A DNA stretch of 54,980 nt, from contig JAEOTJ010000440.1 in assembly GCA_016839905.1 (NCBI GenBank), positions 1 through 54,980 of the forward strand, in the 5' to 3' direction. A program made the position numbers and the translations under genes. The DNA is from Promethearchaeota archaeon (GTDB lineage: Archaea; Asgardarchaeota; Lokiarchaeia; Sigynarchaeales; SOKP01). This document shows, piece after piece, positions 16,912 through 25,681 of this stretch. Every line of letters starts with the position of its first letter. Position 1 is the stretch's first letter. The notes beneath the pieces are model-generated. The model saw only the letters and a list, made by a program, of their open reading frames with translations, was not told where the DNA came from and made no database searches.

Positions 16912-18123
16912 ATGTCTGAAGAAGATGATCTAAAAAAAATAGAAGGCTTTTTTAAACCACAAATCGTCATTAATGACCTTGAAGAAATATTAGAATTCAA
17001 ACCAGAAAATCTAAATGACATTGATAAAGCAAGTTCTGAAAGTTTATCAGCAGGAAATATTAATACAATTGAAGATTTAATAAAATTAGATCCTGATAAT
17101 CCTCCAATAATAAAAGATATCCCTTCTCAACGTCTTGTGAAGTGGATTAAAACTGTAAAAGTTCTTGAAAAAGCAGTAAAGAAACAAATCAAGAAACAGA
17201 AAAAATTATTGATGATTGGATTAGATAATGGAGGAAAATCTTCTATACTGGCTGTAGTTCAGGATAGATTCTCAATTATTAAAAATCTTTTACCAACTAG
17301 AGGAGTTAAGAGAGAAAAGTTAGATTTTTTTGGTTATCCAATAATATCATGGGATCTTGGAGGTCAAGTACAATACCGAGAAAACATGTATTTTCTTAAA
17401 CCAGAATTATTTTTTACCGAAGTGGATTTATTAATATATGTGATAGATACACAGGATCCAGAGAGATTTACAGAATCATTTAATTACTTTCAAAAAGTAT
17501 TAAGTATCTTAGAAAATATGGGTGAGCCTCTTCCTGTTTTAATTGTACTTAATAAATCAGATGTGGATGTAAGAAAGACTCTTCGATGGCAGAAAAATAT
17601 CGCTTTAATTAAAAATAAATTTAGTCAAATATTTGGAGAGTTAGAAAGTAAAGGTTTTTCTTTTAGTTACTGTGATACATCAATCTTTGATAGTCGTTCG
17701 ATAATAATGATGTTTAGTGAAGCTCTTTTTAAGATATCAGAAACCTCTGAAATAATAGAACACATTCTTAAAGATTTCTTAATTCAAACTGATAGCGAAG
17801 CAATTAGTTTAATTTCAATGGATGGATTAATCTTTGGAAGCCATACTAAAAGTGAATCTGATGAGATGTTAATTAATAACACCGCATTATTATTACAAAC
17901 TCTTTTAAATTTCCATAGTTCTATTGGTTTAACACGAGAAGATTCATTAAAAATTCAATTTTTTTTAAATAATTTTTATATTGTTGGCGAAAAAATGTTT
18001 AATTATTCAGAACTGCACATTCCTGTTTATTTATGGATTCTCACGGCTTATCCAAACAAAATTGAACAAAAATTAGAATATTTTAAAGAGCAATTAATGC
18101 CTTTAATTAATTTTTTCATATAA
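16912..18123 (+). CDS. Arf-like GTPase with N-terminal HhH-like and C-terminal roadblock-like domains
   Basis: A 403-residue fusion. Residues 35-75 contain SAGNINTIEDLIKLDPDNPP, which resembles a helix-hairpin-helix. The GTPase core (about 97-280) has P-loop GLDNGGKS (103-110), PTRGV (128-132) at the switch I threonine, WDLGGQ (147-152) keeping the catalytic Gln, and NKSD (214-217); these match the Arf/Arl group. There is no N-terminal myristoylation glycine. The last 115 residues, from SEAISLISMDGLIFGSH, read as a roadblock/longin-like domain, the fold that usually regulates such GTPases in trans. Having both on one chain suggests built-in control or self-dimerisation (inference). Confidence 0.75.
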   Translation: MSEEDDLKKIEGFFKPQIVINDLEEILEFKPENLNDIDKASSESLSAGNINTIEDLIKLDPDNPPIIKDIPSQRLVKWIKTVKVLEKAVKKQIKKQKKLLMIGLDNGGKSSILAVVQDRFSIIKNLLPTRGVKREKLDFFGYPIISWDLGGQVQYRENMYFLKPELFFTEVDLLIYVIDTQDPERFTESFNYFQKVLSILENMGEPLPVLIVLNKSDVDVRKTLRWQKNIALIKNKFSQIFGELESKGFSFSYCDTSIFDSRSIIMMFSEALFKISETSEIIEHILKDFLIQTDSEAISLISMDGLIFGSHTKSESDEMLINNTALLLQTLLNFHSSIGLTREDSLKIQFFLNNFYIVGEKMFNYSELHIPVYLWILTAYPNKIEQKLEYFKEQLMPLINFFI

Positions 18124-18131
18124 TTTTTCTT

Positions 18132-18353
18132 TTATTTTAATTCTTTAGATGCTAATAGAAGAAATTCTGTACTCTTATCTATCATTTCGATGGCTTTATC
18201 AATATGAATGACTACATTAGATAATTCATGTTCATTTGCAATATTTCGCCATTTTAAAAAAGACTCCTTATGAGACTCATTATGGTTTGCCCAATGCTTC
18301 AAGAGTTTTGTTAATTTTAAAATATCTTTTTCTGGTTTATCCAAGATTATCAC
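18132..18353 (-). CDS. Small His-rich helical protein downstream of cdhA
   Basis: A 73-residue all-helical protein of unknown function, predicted as a two-helix hairpin. His20, His24 and His28 (LLKHWANHNESHKES) fall on one face of a helix at spacing i, i+4, i+8, a geometry suited to binding a metal ion. It begins 40 bases after cdhA ends and is probably co-transcribed with it, so a role in nickel handling for the carbon monoxide dehydrogenase is a reasonable guess, not a demonstrated function. Confidence 0.6.
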   Translation of the reverse strand: MIILDKPEKDILKLTKLLKHWANHNESHKESFLKWRNIANEHELSNVVIHIDKAIEMIDKSTEFLLLASKELK

Positions 18354-18393
18354 TTTTAAAAAAAGGAAAAAGAAAATTTAAATAAAAATTATT

Positions 18394-20742
18394 TTAGGCT
18401 GATCGGCACATTCGTTTTAAAAGAGTAGGATCCACGATTTCTGATGGCTTCCAGCCCTTTTCTTTGAGATATACCTGTATTTCATCTTTCATGTTAATAG
18501 GAATATCCGCTTCTACTCTAATATATTTTTCTAATTCATTTGGTAACTTAACTCCTTTGTATTTTCGTTCCAAGTCAATCCAATGGGATAATTTAATCAT
18601 TCTTCCCTTAGAATTATCAGCGGGTCTTAAGCACATTTTCGCTACTAAACAAATTGCTTGTTCTATACTTTCTGCAGTAGTTAACAAATGCTCTGGACAT
18701 GGTGAAACTAAATGATCCCCAGTCCCATCCCTTGCGTTATATACCTGCCAAGAATCATCATCATTCGTATTTCCAAGATACATTCTCCTATATTCTGCGC
18801 CATGTGGGCCAATAACTGCAGGAATGCCCAATCCATTAGCCATACTAGCAATACTAGCAGCTTTTTGACTCATTGCACCCCATGCAACACCACATGCTCC
18901 AACTCTATTCAAGATATAATCTGCAATCTCTTCAAAATTACCTCGTAATGGTCGTCTTGCGAAAATATTTGCGACTTTACAGGCTGCTCCAGTAATATGA
19001 GGATTAGCAACACATGAGCCCACATTAAGAATACACCCTCTATCAAAATCGCCAGGAAATCTGTCATATAAAGTTTTACCATCTTCATCCTTAACAAGCC
19101 CGATATCCATTGCTCCACAACCAGAAACAACTACGATATAATTTCTTACACAAAATTCTTCTGCCATCTTATATAATTCTTGAATTTCATGAGCATAACT
19201 TGCACAACCAATTATCGCAACAATACCAGGAATCTCTCCTAGTACAATTGGAGCCCCTACATTTCTAATTTCCGTATCTTGAATAGGACCGCGTCCAGCT
19301 CTACAATTATATTTCTCAGTTCTAATTTTCTCCTGCCCAGCATACTGTAATAATGTCAAAGGAGATACATCCTTCATGCATTCAGCTTCACACCTTCCAC
19401 ATCCAAGACATTCATCAAAAACACCTTCTAATAAGGAAAAATCACCTTCTTTAGCTAAATTTATGCCTTCCGTCAGGGGCAAATCGTTTGGACAATTTCT
19501 TTGACAATTTTCGCATCCATTGCATCTCATTGCCATATCAATACATCCTTGCTTGTCTGGAATTCCACTCTTTCCTGCTCTTATTGGTTTTACTTTAATC
19601 GCTGTTTCCGCTGCAACCGCTCCAGCTTTTATTGGATCTAAAATTAAAACTCCTGGCATTTTACCGCTAACCAAATCATTGACTATTTCATTCACGGGAT
19701 CTCCTGTTCTATCAGGTAATCCAGCACAATTTTTTTCATTGGTTGCGATAAAAGGCGCCCCTATAAGTTGTGCTTGTTCAAAACTTCGAAGATTGACACA
19801 TTGTTCATCAACCATAACGACATCTGCCAAACCTGATCTGATGAAATGAAGTTGTCTTGACATTGAACCAACGATTTTCGCGCCACTATAATATCGTGTT
19901 AAATCATGTGCTGTACAGCAAATAGCCCCTAATTCTAATTTATTTTCATATCCTTTTTCTCGCATGTAATCAACTAATTCAACTCCAGGAGCTACATTGT
20001 GTCCGATCATTAAAATAGTTGCTTTACTTGTATCCATAGTCCCCATTCCTAATTCTACTATTGGGACATCAGCATCTCCAGGTGGAAATCCGTATGCACA
20101 TATCTGTACAGCATCAGAGATTTCCATACCGACAGAATCTGCCAAACCAGCTAAAAATGCTTTAGCTTCATAGTCTAAATAACTGGATTCTTGACCTGTA
20201 TGTCCTGCAGCGAGAAGGTGAGTTATTGTATAATGAACCCAATTCATTGCTTCTTCTAAATCTTCTAAATTTTCAGGTTTCATTCCAATAACCAATCGAG
20301 TATGCGGCATTTCAACAGCAATATTATTTCCATAGTTTATTGGGACGTTTCCATATTTATCTTTCAACCAGTGAAGCAAATGATCTCCATGAGCGCTATG
20401 GCAAGCAGCTCCAATACAACATGCGATCTCAACTATTCTTGCTTGCTGTGTTTCCATATTAATCCCGCAAGCCCCGGTTCTACCCTTAGATAAATTGCAC
20501 TTACCATATGTGCAAAGGCAGCACATATCACATATCGGCATATAAAATGGTTTATATCTTTCCATTAACTTAAAAAACCAACTACGAAGTGTTGGTATAT
20601 GTGGTTTAGGGTGAGGTCCCATTGGTTCCCATTCAGTCTCATCTCCATGTTGTATTTTACCCGCAGTTAGCTCAAATCCTTTAATTGAGCCAAAAGGACC
20701 TTTATATGTATCTATTTTTAATCTTGCGCCTTTTTTAGACAC
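18394..20742 (-). CDS. cdhA: CO dehydrogenase/acetyl-CoA synthase subunit alpha
   Basis: A 782-residue CdhA, the nickel-iron subunit of the archaeal CODH/ACS complex that interconverts CO and CO2 in the Wood-Ljungdahl pathway. The N-terminal cluster region (CDMCCLCTYGKCNLS), GACGINMETQQARIVE, CCIGAACHSAHGDHLL and ICCTAHDLTRYY are typical. Two ferredoxin-type motifs follow (CNGCENCQRNCP and CLGCGRCEAECMKD), as in archaeal CdhA and unlike bacterial CooS. The C-terminal half has IIGCASYAHE, VVSGCGAMDIG, NVGSCVANPHITG and GACGVAWGAMSQKA for the C-cluster. The length is normal and the start is GTG. Other subunits (cdhB-E) are not in this window; only the small His-rich gene follows. Confidence 0.96.
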   Translation of the reverse strand: MSKKGARLKIDTYKGPFGSIKGFELTAGKIQHGDETEWEPMGPHPKPHIPTLRSWFFKLMERYKPFYMPICDMCCLCTYGKCNLSKGRTGACGINMETQQARIVEIACCIGAACHSAHGDHLLHWLKDKYGNVPINYGNNIAVEMPHTRLVIGMKPENLEDLEEAMNWVHYTITHLLAAGHTGQESSYLDYEAKAFLAGLADSVGMEISDAVQICAYGFPPGDADVPIVELGMGTMDTSKATILMIGHNVAPGVELVDYMREKGYENKLELGAICCTAHDLTRYYSGAKIVGSMSRQLHFIRSGLADVVMVDEQCVNLRSFEQAQLIGAPFIATNEKNCAGLPDRTGDPVNEIVNDLVSGKMPGVLILDPIKAGAVAAETAIKVKPIRAGKSGIPDKQGCIDMAMRCNGCENCQRNCPNDLPLTEGINLAKEGDFSLLEGVFDECLGCGRCEAECMKDVSPLTLLQYAGQEKIRTEKYNCRAGRGPIQDTEIRNVGAPIVLGEIPGIVAIIGCASYAHEIQELYKMAEEFCVRNYIVVVSGCGAMDIGLVKDEDGKTLYDRFPGDFDRGCILNVGSCVANPHITGAACKVANIFARRPLRGNFEEIADYILNRVGACGVAWGAMSQKAASIASMANGLGIPAVIGPHGAEYRRMYLGNTNDDDSWQVYNARDGTGDHLVSPCPEHLLTTAESIEQAICLVAKMCLRPADNSKGRMIKLSHWIDLERKYKGVKLPNELEKYIRVEADIPINMKDEIQVYLKEKGWKPSEIVDPTLLKRMCRSA

Positions 20743-20989
20743 TTTTTTTTTTCACTTTTTTTTGGTTAATTAATATTCTATAATTATTTCAATATATAAT
20801 AATATTTTAAATTTGTAGTTCCAAGATAAAAACCGAATAGGAAGTTTAAAATTTAATGATTATATGATAAAACAAATATCTACAATTTAATTAATTTTTA
20901 TTTGGGTGAAATTTTTCACCATAGTTATTCTTTTTAAAATCCTTATCAAATCATAAAACTTTATTTTTTAATAAAAATAATTTTAATTT

Positions 20990-21715
20990 ATGGTAAAAAA
21001 ATCTTCTGAGAAAAAATCTCCCGAAAAAAAATCACCCGAGAAAAAACCACCCGAGAAAAAACCACCCGAGAAAAAATCACCCGAGAAAAAATCTCCCGAA
21101 AAAAAATCACCCGAGAAAAAACCACCCGAGAAAAAAGCACCAGAGAAAAAAGAACCCGTGAAAAAGTCACCTGGGAGGGTAATCGTAGAAAAAAAAAAAA
21201 AAGAGGAAAGTATTGACTATGCACGTAATTACTTTAAAAATCATCTTAGTAGACGTATTATATATGAACAAAAAGGATATAAAGAAGTTGAATTAAAAAA
21301 ACTCATAAATAAACTTCAAGAAATTTATAAAAATTCAGAAGTAATAAATCCAGACTTTTTGATGTTATGGCATGACCTAATAGATTTAGAAAAAATAGAA
21401 AAGGAAATTCCAATTCCTTATGAAATGGTAGTATTATGGATTAAAATGAATGGCCCCAATTTCAAAGGATTTCCAAAAAGAACTGACGTTATTAAGTCAT
21501 TATATGAGACATTAACCTGGAAAGATATATATAAAGAAGACATCAAACAAGAGACAAAAAAAATAAAAGTTAACTATGCCCTCAAGGAAGATTTTAAAAA
21601 GAAAGAAACCAAAATCTATGTTGAATTTTTTATTGTACAAGATGATTCAATTTGGCAATGCGAGCAAATTGATAAAGAAATAGATTTAAAACCTATAGAT
21701 ATTCAAAAGCTTTAA
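20990..21715 (+). CDS. Protein with N-terminal SPEKK repeats, histone H1-tail-like
   Basis: A 241-residue protein. Residues 3-62 are an almost pure repeat of a five-residue unit, (S/P/A)PEKK, about eleven times, so the region is disordered and strongly basic. It resembles the SPKK/SPEKK repeats of histone H1 and sperm histones, which bind the minor groove of AT-rich DNA. The C-terminal 160 residues are a folded, mixed alpha/beta domain with no family I can name (YFKNHLSRRIIYEQKGYKE; IYVEFFIVQDDSIWQCEQ). The genome is AT-rich and the window also encodes Alba and a histone, so a chromatin role is a fair guess; interaction via charge with acidic proteins is the alternative. Confidence 0.6.
   Translation: MVKKSSEKKSPEKKSPEKKPPEKKPPEKKSPEKKSPEKKSPEKKPPEKKAPEKKEPVKKSPGRVIVEKKKKEESIDYARNYFKNHLSRRIIYEQKGYKEVELKKLINKLQEIYKNSEVINPDFLMLWHDLIDLEKIEKEIPIPYEMVVLWIKMNGPNFKGFPKRTDVIKSLYETLTWKDIYKEDIKQETKKIKVNYALKEDFKKKETKIYVEFFIVQDDSIWQCEQIDKEIDLKPIDIQKL
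20996..21175 (+). repeat. In-gene tandem repeat, 15-bp unit, about 12 copies
   Basis: Twelve consecutive 15-bp units of the form AAAAAAxCxCCCGAG encode the SPEKK repeats. Units differ mostly at codon third positions and at the Ser/Pro codon, and near-identical neighbours suggest recent expansion by slippage or unequal exchange. Copy number may vary between strains. Confidence 0.9.
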
Positions 21716-21740
21716 ATATACATTTAATTTTATGTAAAAA

Positions 21741-22316
21741 TTAGATGAATAAATCAAAGGTATCATCAGCATCAATGTCAATATCATCAAATTCATCAAT
21801 TAGAAGGTCCATTTTAAAAACACATGCTTCATCAGCTAATAAATAGCAGAAAAGCTCCTTACTTTCTACATCTATTCCCAAACTTTCAAGAATGCCATTA
21901 CAAAGGCCTTCATAAATGAAACAAATGTTTTTTGCCATTATATTATCGCTTTCCTCATCAGACATCGGATCTTCTACCTTGAAAAATATCACATTTTTTT
22001 TAAAAATACTTGTAATCGTCCCATAACCGAGTAGTTCAAAATCTTCAAGCATTTCGTTAACCACTTCCTTTTTAGCAGATAAACTTTCTGAATTCCAATC
22101 TATACCTGGAAATATATTATCTAAAAGATATTTAGCAACAGTCTTTCCTACCCAAATGAGGATATCATCTGCATTAACTCCTCCAAACTCACAAAACTCT
22201 ATTAAATCTAAAGGACTCATCATTAAAAGTCGAATTTTATGGTCATCTCCGTAAAATAAGTGTCCATTTTTCTCATCAATCATTATCTGAGGTACTTTTC
22301 TTGACTTTTTAGGCAT
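21741..22316 (-). CDS. V4R / TRAPP Bet3-like domain protein
   Basis: A 191-residue protein. The C-terminal half shows the V4R pattern: LLGYGTITSIFKKNVIFFKVEDP, then NICFIYEGLCNGILESLG and SKELFCYLLADEACVFKM. V4R domains share their fold with the Bet3 subunits of the eukaryotic TRAPP complex, which activates Rab GTPases. The C-terminal tail is very acidic. The gene lies 109 bases downstream of a longin-GTPase fusion on the same strand, which is the neighbour a TRAPP-like protein would be expected to have. Ligand-binding (V4R-type) and scaffold functions cannot be separated from sequence. Confidence 0.65.
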   Translation of the reverse strand: MPKKSRKVPQIMIDEKNGHLFYGDDHKIRLLMMSPLDLIEFCEFGGVNADDILIWVGKTVAKYLLDNIFPGIDWNSESLSAKKEVVNEMLEDFELLGYGTITSIFKKNVIFFKVEDPMSDEESDNIMAKNICFIYEGLCNGILESLGIDVESKELFCYLLADEACVFKMDLLIDEFDDIDIDADDTFDLFI

Positions 22317-22425
22317 TTAAATCAGTTATTCAATAATCTTAATTCAATATATTATTATTAAATTATCAATGTGATTATTTAAATCTTTTTTCAATCTTGT
22401 TTATAGGAAATATTTTAAAAAAATA

Positions 22426-23460
22426 TTATATTAAATCATAGATCGCGTCAATTGCCTCATTAATATTTAAATTTGTTTTAATTGAAGTAAAAAGAAATTT
22501 CCACTTTCTTTTTTCTATTTTCTTTAAATTGAAATGATTAAATATTTCCTTTCTTAATCTAATTATTTGATCATTTTCATTTCTGTCGGAATGATCAATT
22601 AAGTCATATTTATTTCCCAATATGAGTAAAGGGATTTTAAACAATTCATAACGATTTATAATTTTCCAGAACTCGGCTTTAGATTCTTCAAATCTAAGTT
22701 GGTTAGAGATATCGATCATAAAAATGATAATATTGGATTCTTGAAAACCCTTTAACCATTTTTCTCTAAATAACCTTTGTCCTGGCATATCCCAAAAAAC
22801 AAGAACTCCTCTATCATCTTGAAAATAATCAATATTAAATTTCCTAGTTGGTATGAAATAATTGTCATTGAATTGACCCGTAACAATCCTTCTAACTAAA
22901 GAGCTTTTTCCCACGTTATCAATTCCAAAAAGAAAAATCTTAAAGAAGGACTCTTTCTGTTCTTGAAAATTAGTTTTAAAATATTTTTCCACACGATCAT
23001 CACCAAATCTACGTATATCAATGAACATTGTAATTAAGAAATTCTCAATATCAATCTCATCTAAAAAAGAAAATCTTTTTTCATTAATGATTAATTCATT
23101 TATCAATTCTTCAAATATTTGCTTATAGTCATAAGGATTATCATCCTCCTCAAAAATTAAACCTATTATGTCATTTCCATTTATGCTTATCGTAAAAATA
23201 TTTAAATTACTAATTATTTGCGGAACAGGGGTATCAATTAAAAAACGGTTAGAATTATTACTTTCAATTTGTTCTTTAGTTGATAAACTCTTGCCTTTTT
23301 GAGATTGAGGTTTAAAATTATTTTGACTATGAACATTTATGATTTTTTGAATTTGGTCTTTATTATTAATTTTAATGAGATCTTCTGGATAATTGAAAAT
23401 CTCAAGACCATTAAAGTTTTGAAGGTTTTTCCTTCTTAATAGGAAAATATTTATTAACAA
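22426..23460 (-). CDS. Longin-like domain fused to a Rab/Arf-type small GTPase
   Basis: A 344-residue fusion in the order opposite to the usual: a longin/roadblock-like domain first (about 1-155, MLINIFLLRR then NLNIFTISINGNDIIGLIFEED) and a GTPase second (170-344). GTPase motifs are FGIDNVGKSS (178-187), PTRKFN (204-209), WDMPGQ (223-228, catalytic Gln kept), GNKYDL (282-287) and FTSIKT near the end. PTRKF and WDMPGQ lie between the Arf and Rab patterns. No C-terminal cysteines for prenylation are present. The start is TTG. A basic, Ser/Gln-rich linker at about 40-75 divides the longin-like part. Confidence 0.75.
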   Translation of the reverse strand: MLINIFLLRRKNLQNFNGLEIFNYPEDLIKINNKDQIQKIINVHSQNNFKPQSQKGKSLSTKEQIESNNSNRFLIDTPVPQIISNLNIFTISINGNDIIGLIFEEDDNPYDYKQIFEELINELIINEKRFSFLDEIDIENFLITMFIDIRRFGDDRVEKYFKTNFQEQKESFFKIFLFGIDNVGKSSLVRRIVTGQFNDNYFIPTRKFNIDYFQDDRGVLVFWDMPGQRLFREKWLKGFQESNIIIFMIDISNQLRFEESKAEFWKIINRYELFKIPLLILGNKYDLIDHSDRNENDQIIRLRKEIFNHFNLKKIEKRKWKFLFTSIKTNLNINEAIDAIYDLI

Positions 23461-23658
23461 TTAACATTCCAATATAGTTAATTAATATAATGGAGAAAAT
23501 AAGTATTCTTAAAAAAAGTTTTGTTAAATATTGTTTAATCTATTTAGGAAATAATATCTTATTATTGAATTTGTATTGATTTCTAATTTTAATTTCTCTG
23601 TTTTTTCCCTTGAAGTATTATTAAATAAAACCTCTTTAGATTAATTTATTCACTCTTT

Positions 23659-25155
23659 TTAATCAGGGATGTCAAATGTTGGTTCAGAGTCAGATTCTTC
23701 AGGTGTTTTTTCTTCGGTAGGTTTTTCAGGGGCTTTTTCTTCGGTAGGTTTTTCAGGGGCTTTTTCTTCGGTAGGTTTTTCAGGTGTTTTTTCTTCGGTA
23801 GGTTTTTCAGGGGCTTTAGCACCTGCAGGTGTGTTACAAATGGGACATTCTGCCCATCCTTTCCTTAATCCATATCCACAGTTTAAACACTCAGGTAATT
23901 TTTCTTCAGGTTTCCATTCAGGAATATCTAATCCGCCCTGTCGCTTCTTAGATAATTCAGCTAATCCATCTTCAGTCCACATTTCCATCCCCTCAGGAAC
24001 ACCAGAACCTCTTTCTGATGCTGCTTTCAACAAGTCTTCTTCTGACCAAGTATCTAATCCAGGGGGGGCTCCAGCACCTGTACCTCTCCTTTGCGCGTCA
24101 TCAGCAAGGCTTTCAGCGGTCCAAACTTTTAATTCTTGACCTCCTGGAGTTGTCACAGTACCACCTGGTTGTGCGGTTTTAGAAGAGGATCCTTGGATTT
24201 CTGCAAACCGGATTACTTGGTCACCTTTCTTTGAAGAGGGTTCTTCACAGCAAGCGGCTGAGAATCTAAGAAGTCCTTCAAAACATTTTGCGAATCGATC
24301 AGATTCAGATTCTTTTGCTTCATTAACAACTACTAATAAGGTTAATTTATCATTAGGTTGAGGTACAGCAATCCCAGTTATAGCAATATCCGTTTCAATA
24401 CGTTTTGATTCTATTGCGGATGTTATTTTTTCCATGGCATTCAGTAAATCATTTTCTTTCATTAAGAAGTCACAAATTGGTTCACCATGTCTTTGGTAAC
24501 CCTCATGATATTTAGCTAAATGGTTTTTAGTAGTGCTTGTATCTAAAGATTTAATAATTGCACTTATATACGGATAAATTTTAGATTTTGGGTCCTTTTT
24601 TTGTTGATCGTTAAGTTGAAAACCTCCTAAATCAAGTTCTCCCATTACTGGTGCGAATAGAGGTTTTGCATCTTTCATTTTCCCATATATCGTTGTTTTT
24701 GAAATAACGCACTTAACTTCTCCATAATAGGCAATTGTGTTATCTATTAGTTTAGGTTTTTTTTTTTCATCTAAATAAATTCTAGGAAATGAGCGAAAAA
24801 TGACATCAATCCAAGGCATTTCTTTCACAGGTATAAATACAATACAGGTTTTTTCAATTAAGTTTTTTAAGTTTTTAAGATAATCTTTAAGAAAATCCTT
24901 CAGCTCTTTTTGAGATTCTTTATATGCGTCTCTACCAAGCTCTTCATCAGCCTTTTTAATAAAATTCTCTAATTTTTCTTTATTTTTCTCTAAATTTCCA
25001 CCAAATTTCTTTACATCTCCAACAATATTATCCTTCATGATAAATGTTGCGTCTTTTATTATTTTCTTTTGAAAATCAGAATGTTCCCCAGATTCTATAT
25101 ACTCTGTGACATCAAATCCTAAATTTTTGATGAAGATTTCATATATTTTCGACAA
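23659..25155 (-). CDS. Large W-repeat protein with zinc ribbon and PEKPTEEK tail
   Basis: A 498-residue protein of no named family. The first 320 residues form a folded, partly helical domain (a coiled coil at about 50-110, then a mixed region with KEMPWIDVIFRSFPRIYLDE). Next come three copies of a short helical repeat, KVWTAESLADDAQRRG, DTWSEEDLLKAASERG and EMWTEDGLAELSKKRQG (about 342-410). A zinc ribbon, CLNCGY and CPIC (about 425-445), follows, then four APEKPTEEK repeats and an acidic end. The layout suggests an adaptor with several contact points. The start is TTG. Confidence 0.6.
   Translation of the reverse strand: MSKIYEIFIKNLGFDVTEYIESGEHSDFQKKIIKDATFIMKDNIVGDVKKFGGNLEKNKEKLENFIKKADEELGRDAYKESQKELKDFLKDYLKNLKNLIEKTCIVFIPVKEMPWIDVIFRSFPRIYLDEKKKPKLIDNTIAYYGEVKCVISKTTIYGKMKDAKPLFAPVMGELDLGGFQLNDQQKKDPKSKIYPYISAIIKSLDTSTTKNHLAKYHEGYQRHGEPICDFLMKENDLLNAMEKITSAIESKRIETDIAITGIAVPQPNDKLTLLVVVNEAKESESDRFAKCFEGLLRFSAACCEEPSSKKGDQVIRFAEIQGSSSKTAQPGGTVTTPGGQELKVWTAESLADDAQRRGTGAGAPPGLDTWSEEDLLKAASERGSGVPEGMEMWTEDGLAELSKKRQGGLDIPEWKPEEKLPECLNCGYGLRKGWAECPICNTPAGAKAPEKPTEEKTPEKPTEEKAPEKPTEEKAPEKPTEEKTPEESDSEPTFDIPD
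23702..23809 (-). repeat. In-gene tandem repeat, 27-bp unit, four copies
   Basis: Four almost identical 27-bp units encode the (A/T)PEKPTEEK tail of the W-repeat protein. Differences between copies are confined to the Ala/Thr codon, a sign of recent expansion. Confidence 0.9.
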
Positions 25156-25681
25156 TTTTAATAACCATTTTTTTAATCAGTAATTATTAATATATAACCT
25201 CTGCTTCAATATAAAAATTTATTTGAAAAACATTTTATAATTATTTTATTATTTCAAAAAATTATTTTAAATTTTCCTTTTTTAAATAATCTCTAAATCC
25301 ACCAACTTTCTTATCATTTAAATAAAGAGAGACACATGATTTGTAATAATAAAGCTTACGGAACAAATTTAAATTGAAAAAGCGGCTCAATTATCCCACT
25401 TATACCATTTATATACTAAAAATAATCTTATTAGATTAAGAAAAAATTGAATAAAGAATTCCTATTTTTTAAAAAGAGTTTTTCGATAAGGCGATTGCAG
25501 GTGGAATTTTTATTCAAAATTTTTTTAAGTAATAAAGGTTGTGTGTGTTAATTATTTATACAATATTATTAGTAATAAAAGGATAGAGTCTAATAAATTT
25601 GTAATTTTTAATTAAAATCAAGGAAAAATAAAGAATTGAAAAAAATAAATTAAAAAAATTATTAATACAAGTAAATCTTAT
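25156..25681. other. Intergenic region with one possible short ORF
   Basis: About 525 bases upstream of the W-repeat gene and downstream of the histone gene. Apart from one possible short minus-strand frame (25262-25390), listed separately, I see no RNA gene, repeat or clear signal. Confidence 0.5.
25262..25390 (-). CDS. Possible small protein or coding remnant (42 residues)
   Basis: A 43-codon open frame from TTG (25390) to TAA. It begins LSRFFNLNLFRKLYYYKSC and ends with VGGFRDYLKKENLK. Its composition looks more coding than the surrounding DNA. There is no strong ribosome-binding site; a GTGGG lies just before the TTG. Open frames of this length arise by chance at this base composition, so confidence is low. 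Confidence 0.2.
   Translation of the reverse strand: MSRFFNLNLFRKLYYYKSCVSLYLNDKKVGGFRDYLKKENLK

Noticed and set aside
20996..21175. Direct repeats considered as a CRISPR array
   Set aside because: The 15-bp units are contiguous without spacers and encode protein repeats; the same applies to the 27-bp units at 23702-23809.
20988..21224. Long open frame antisense to the SPEKK repeats
   Set aside because: It is the mirror of a low-complexity repeat and encodes only a repetitive Phe/Ser/Arg/Val pattern; the sense frame continues into a folded domain.
23669..24139. Open frame antisense to the PEKPTEEK tail and W-repeats
   Set aside because: A shadow of the sense repeats (Ser/Gly/Phe-rich low complexity), with no plausible independent product.
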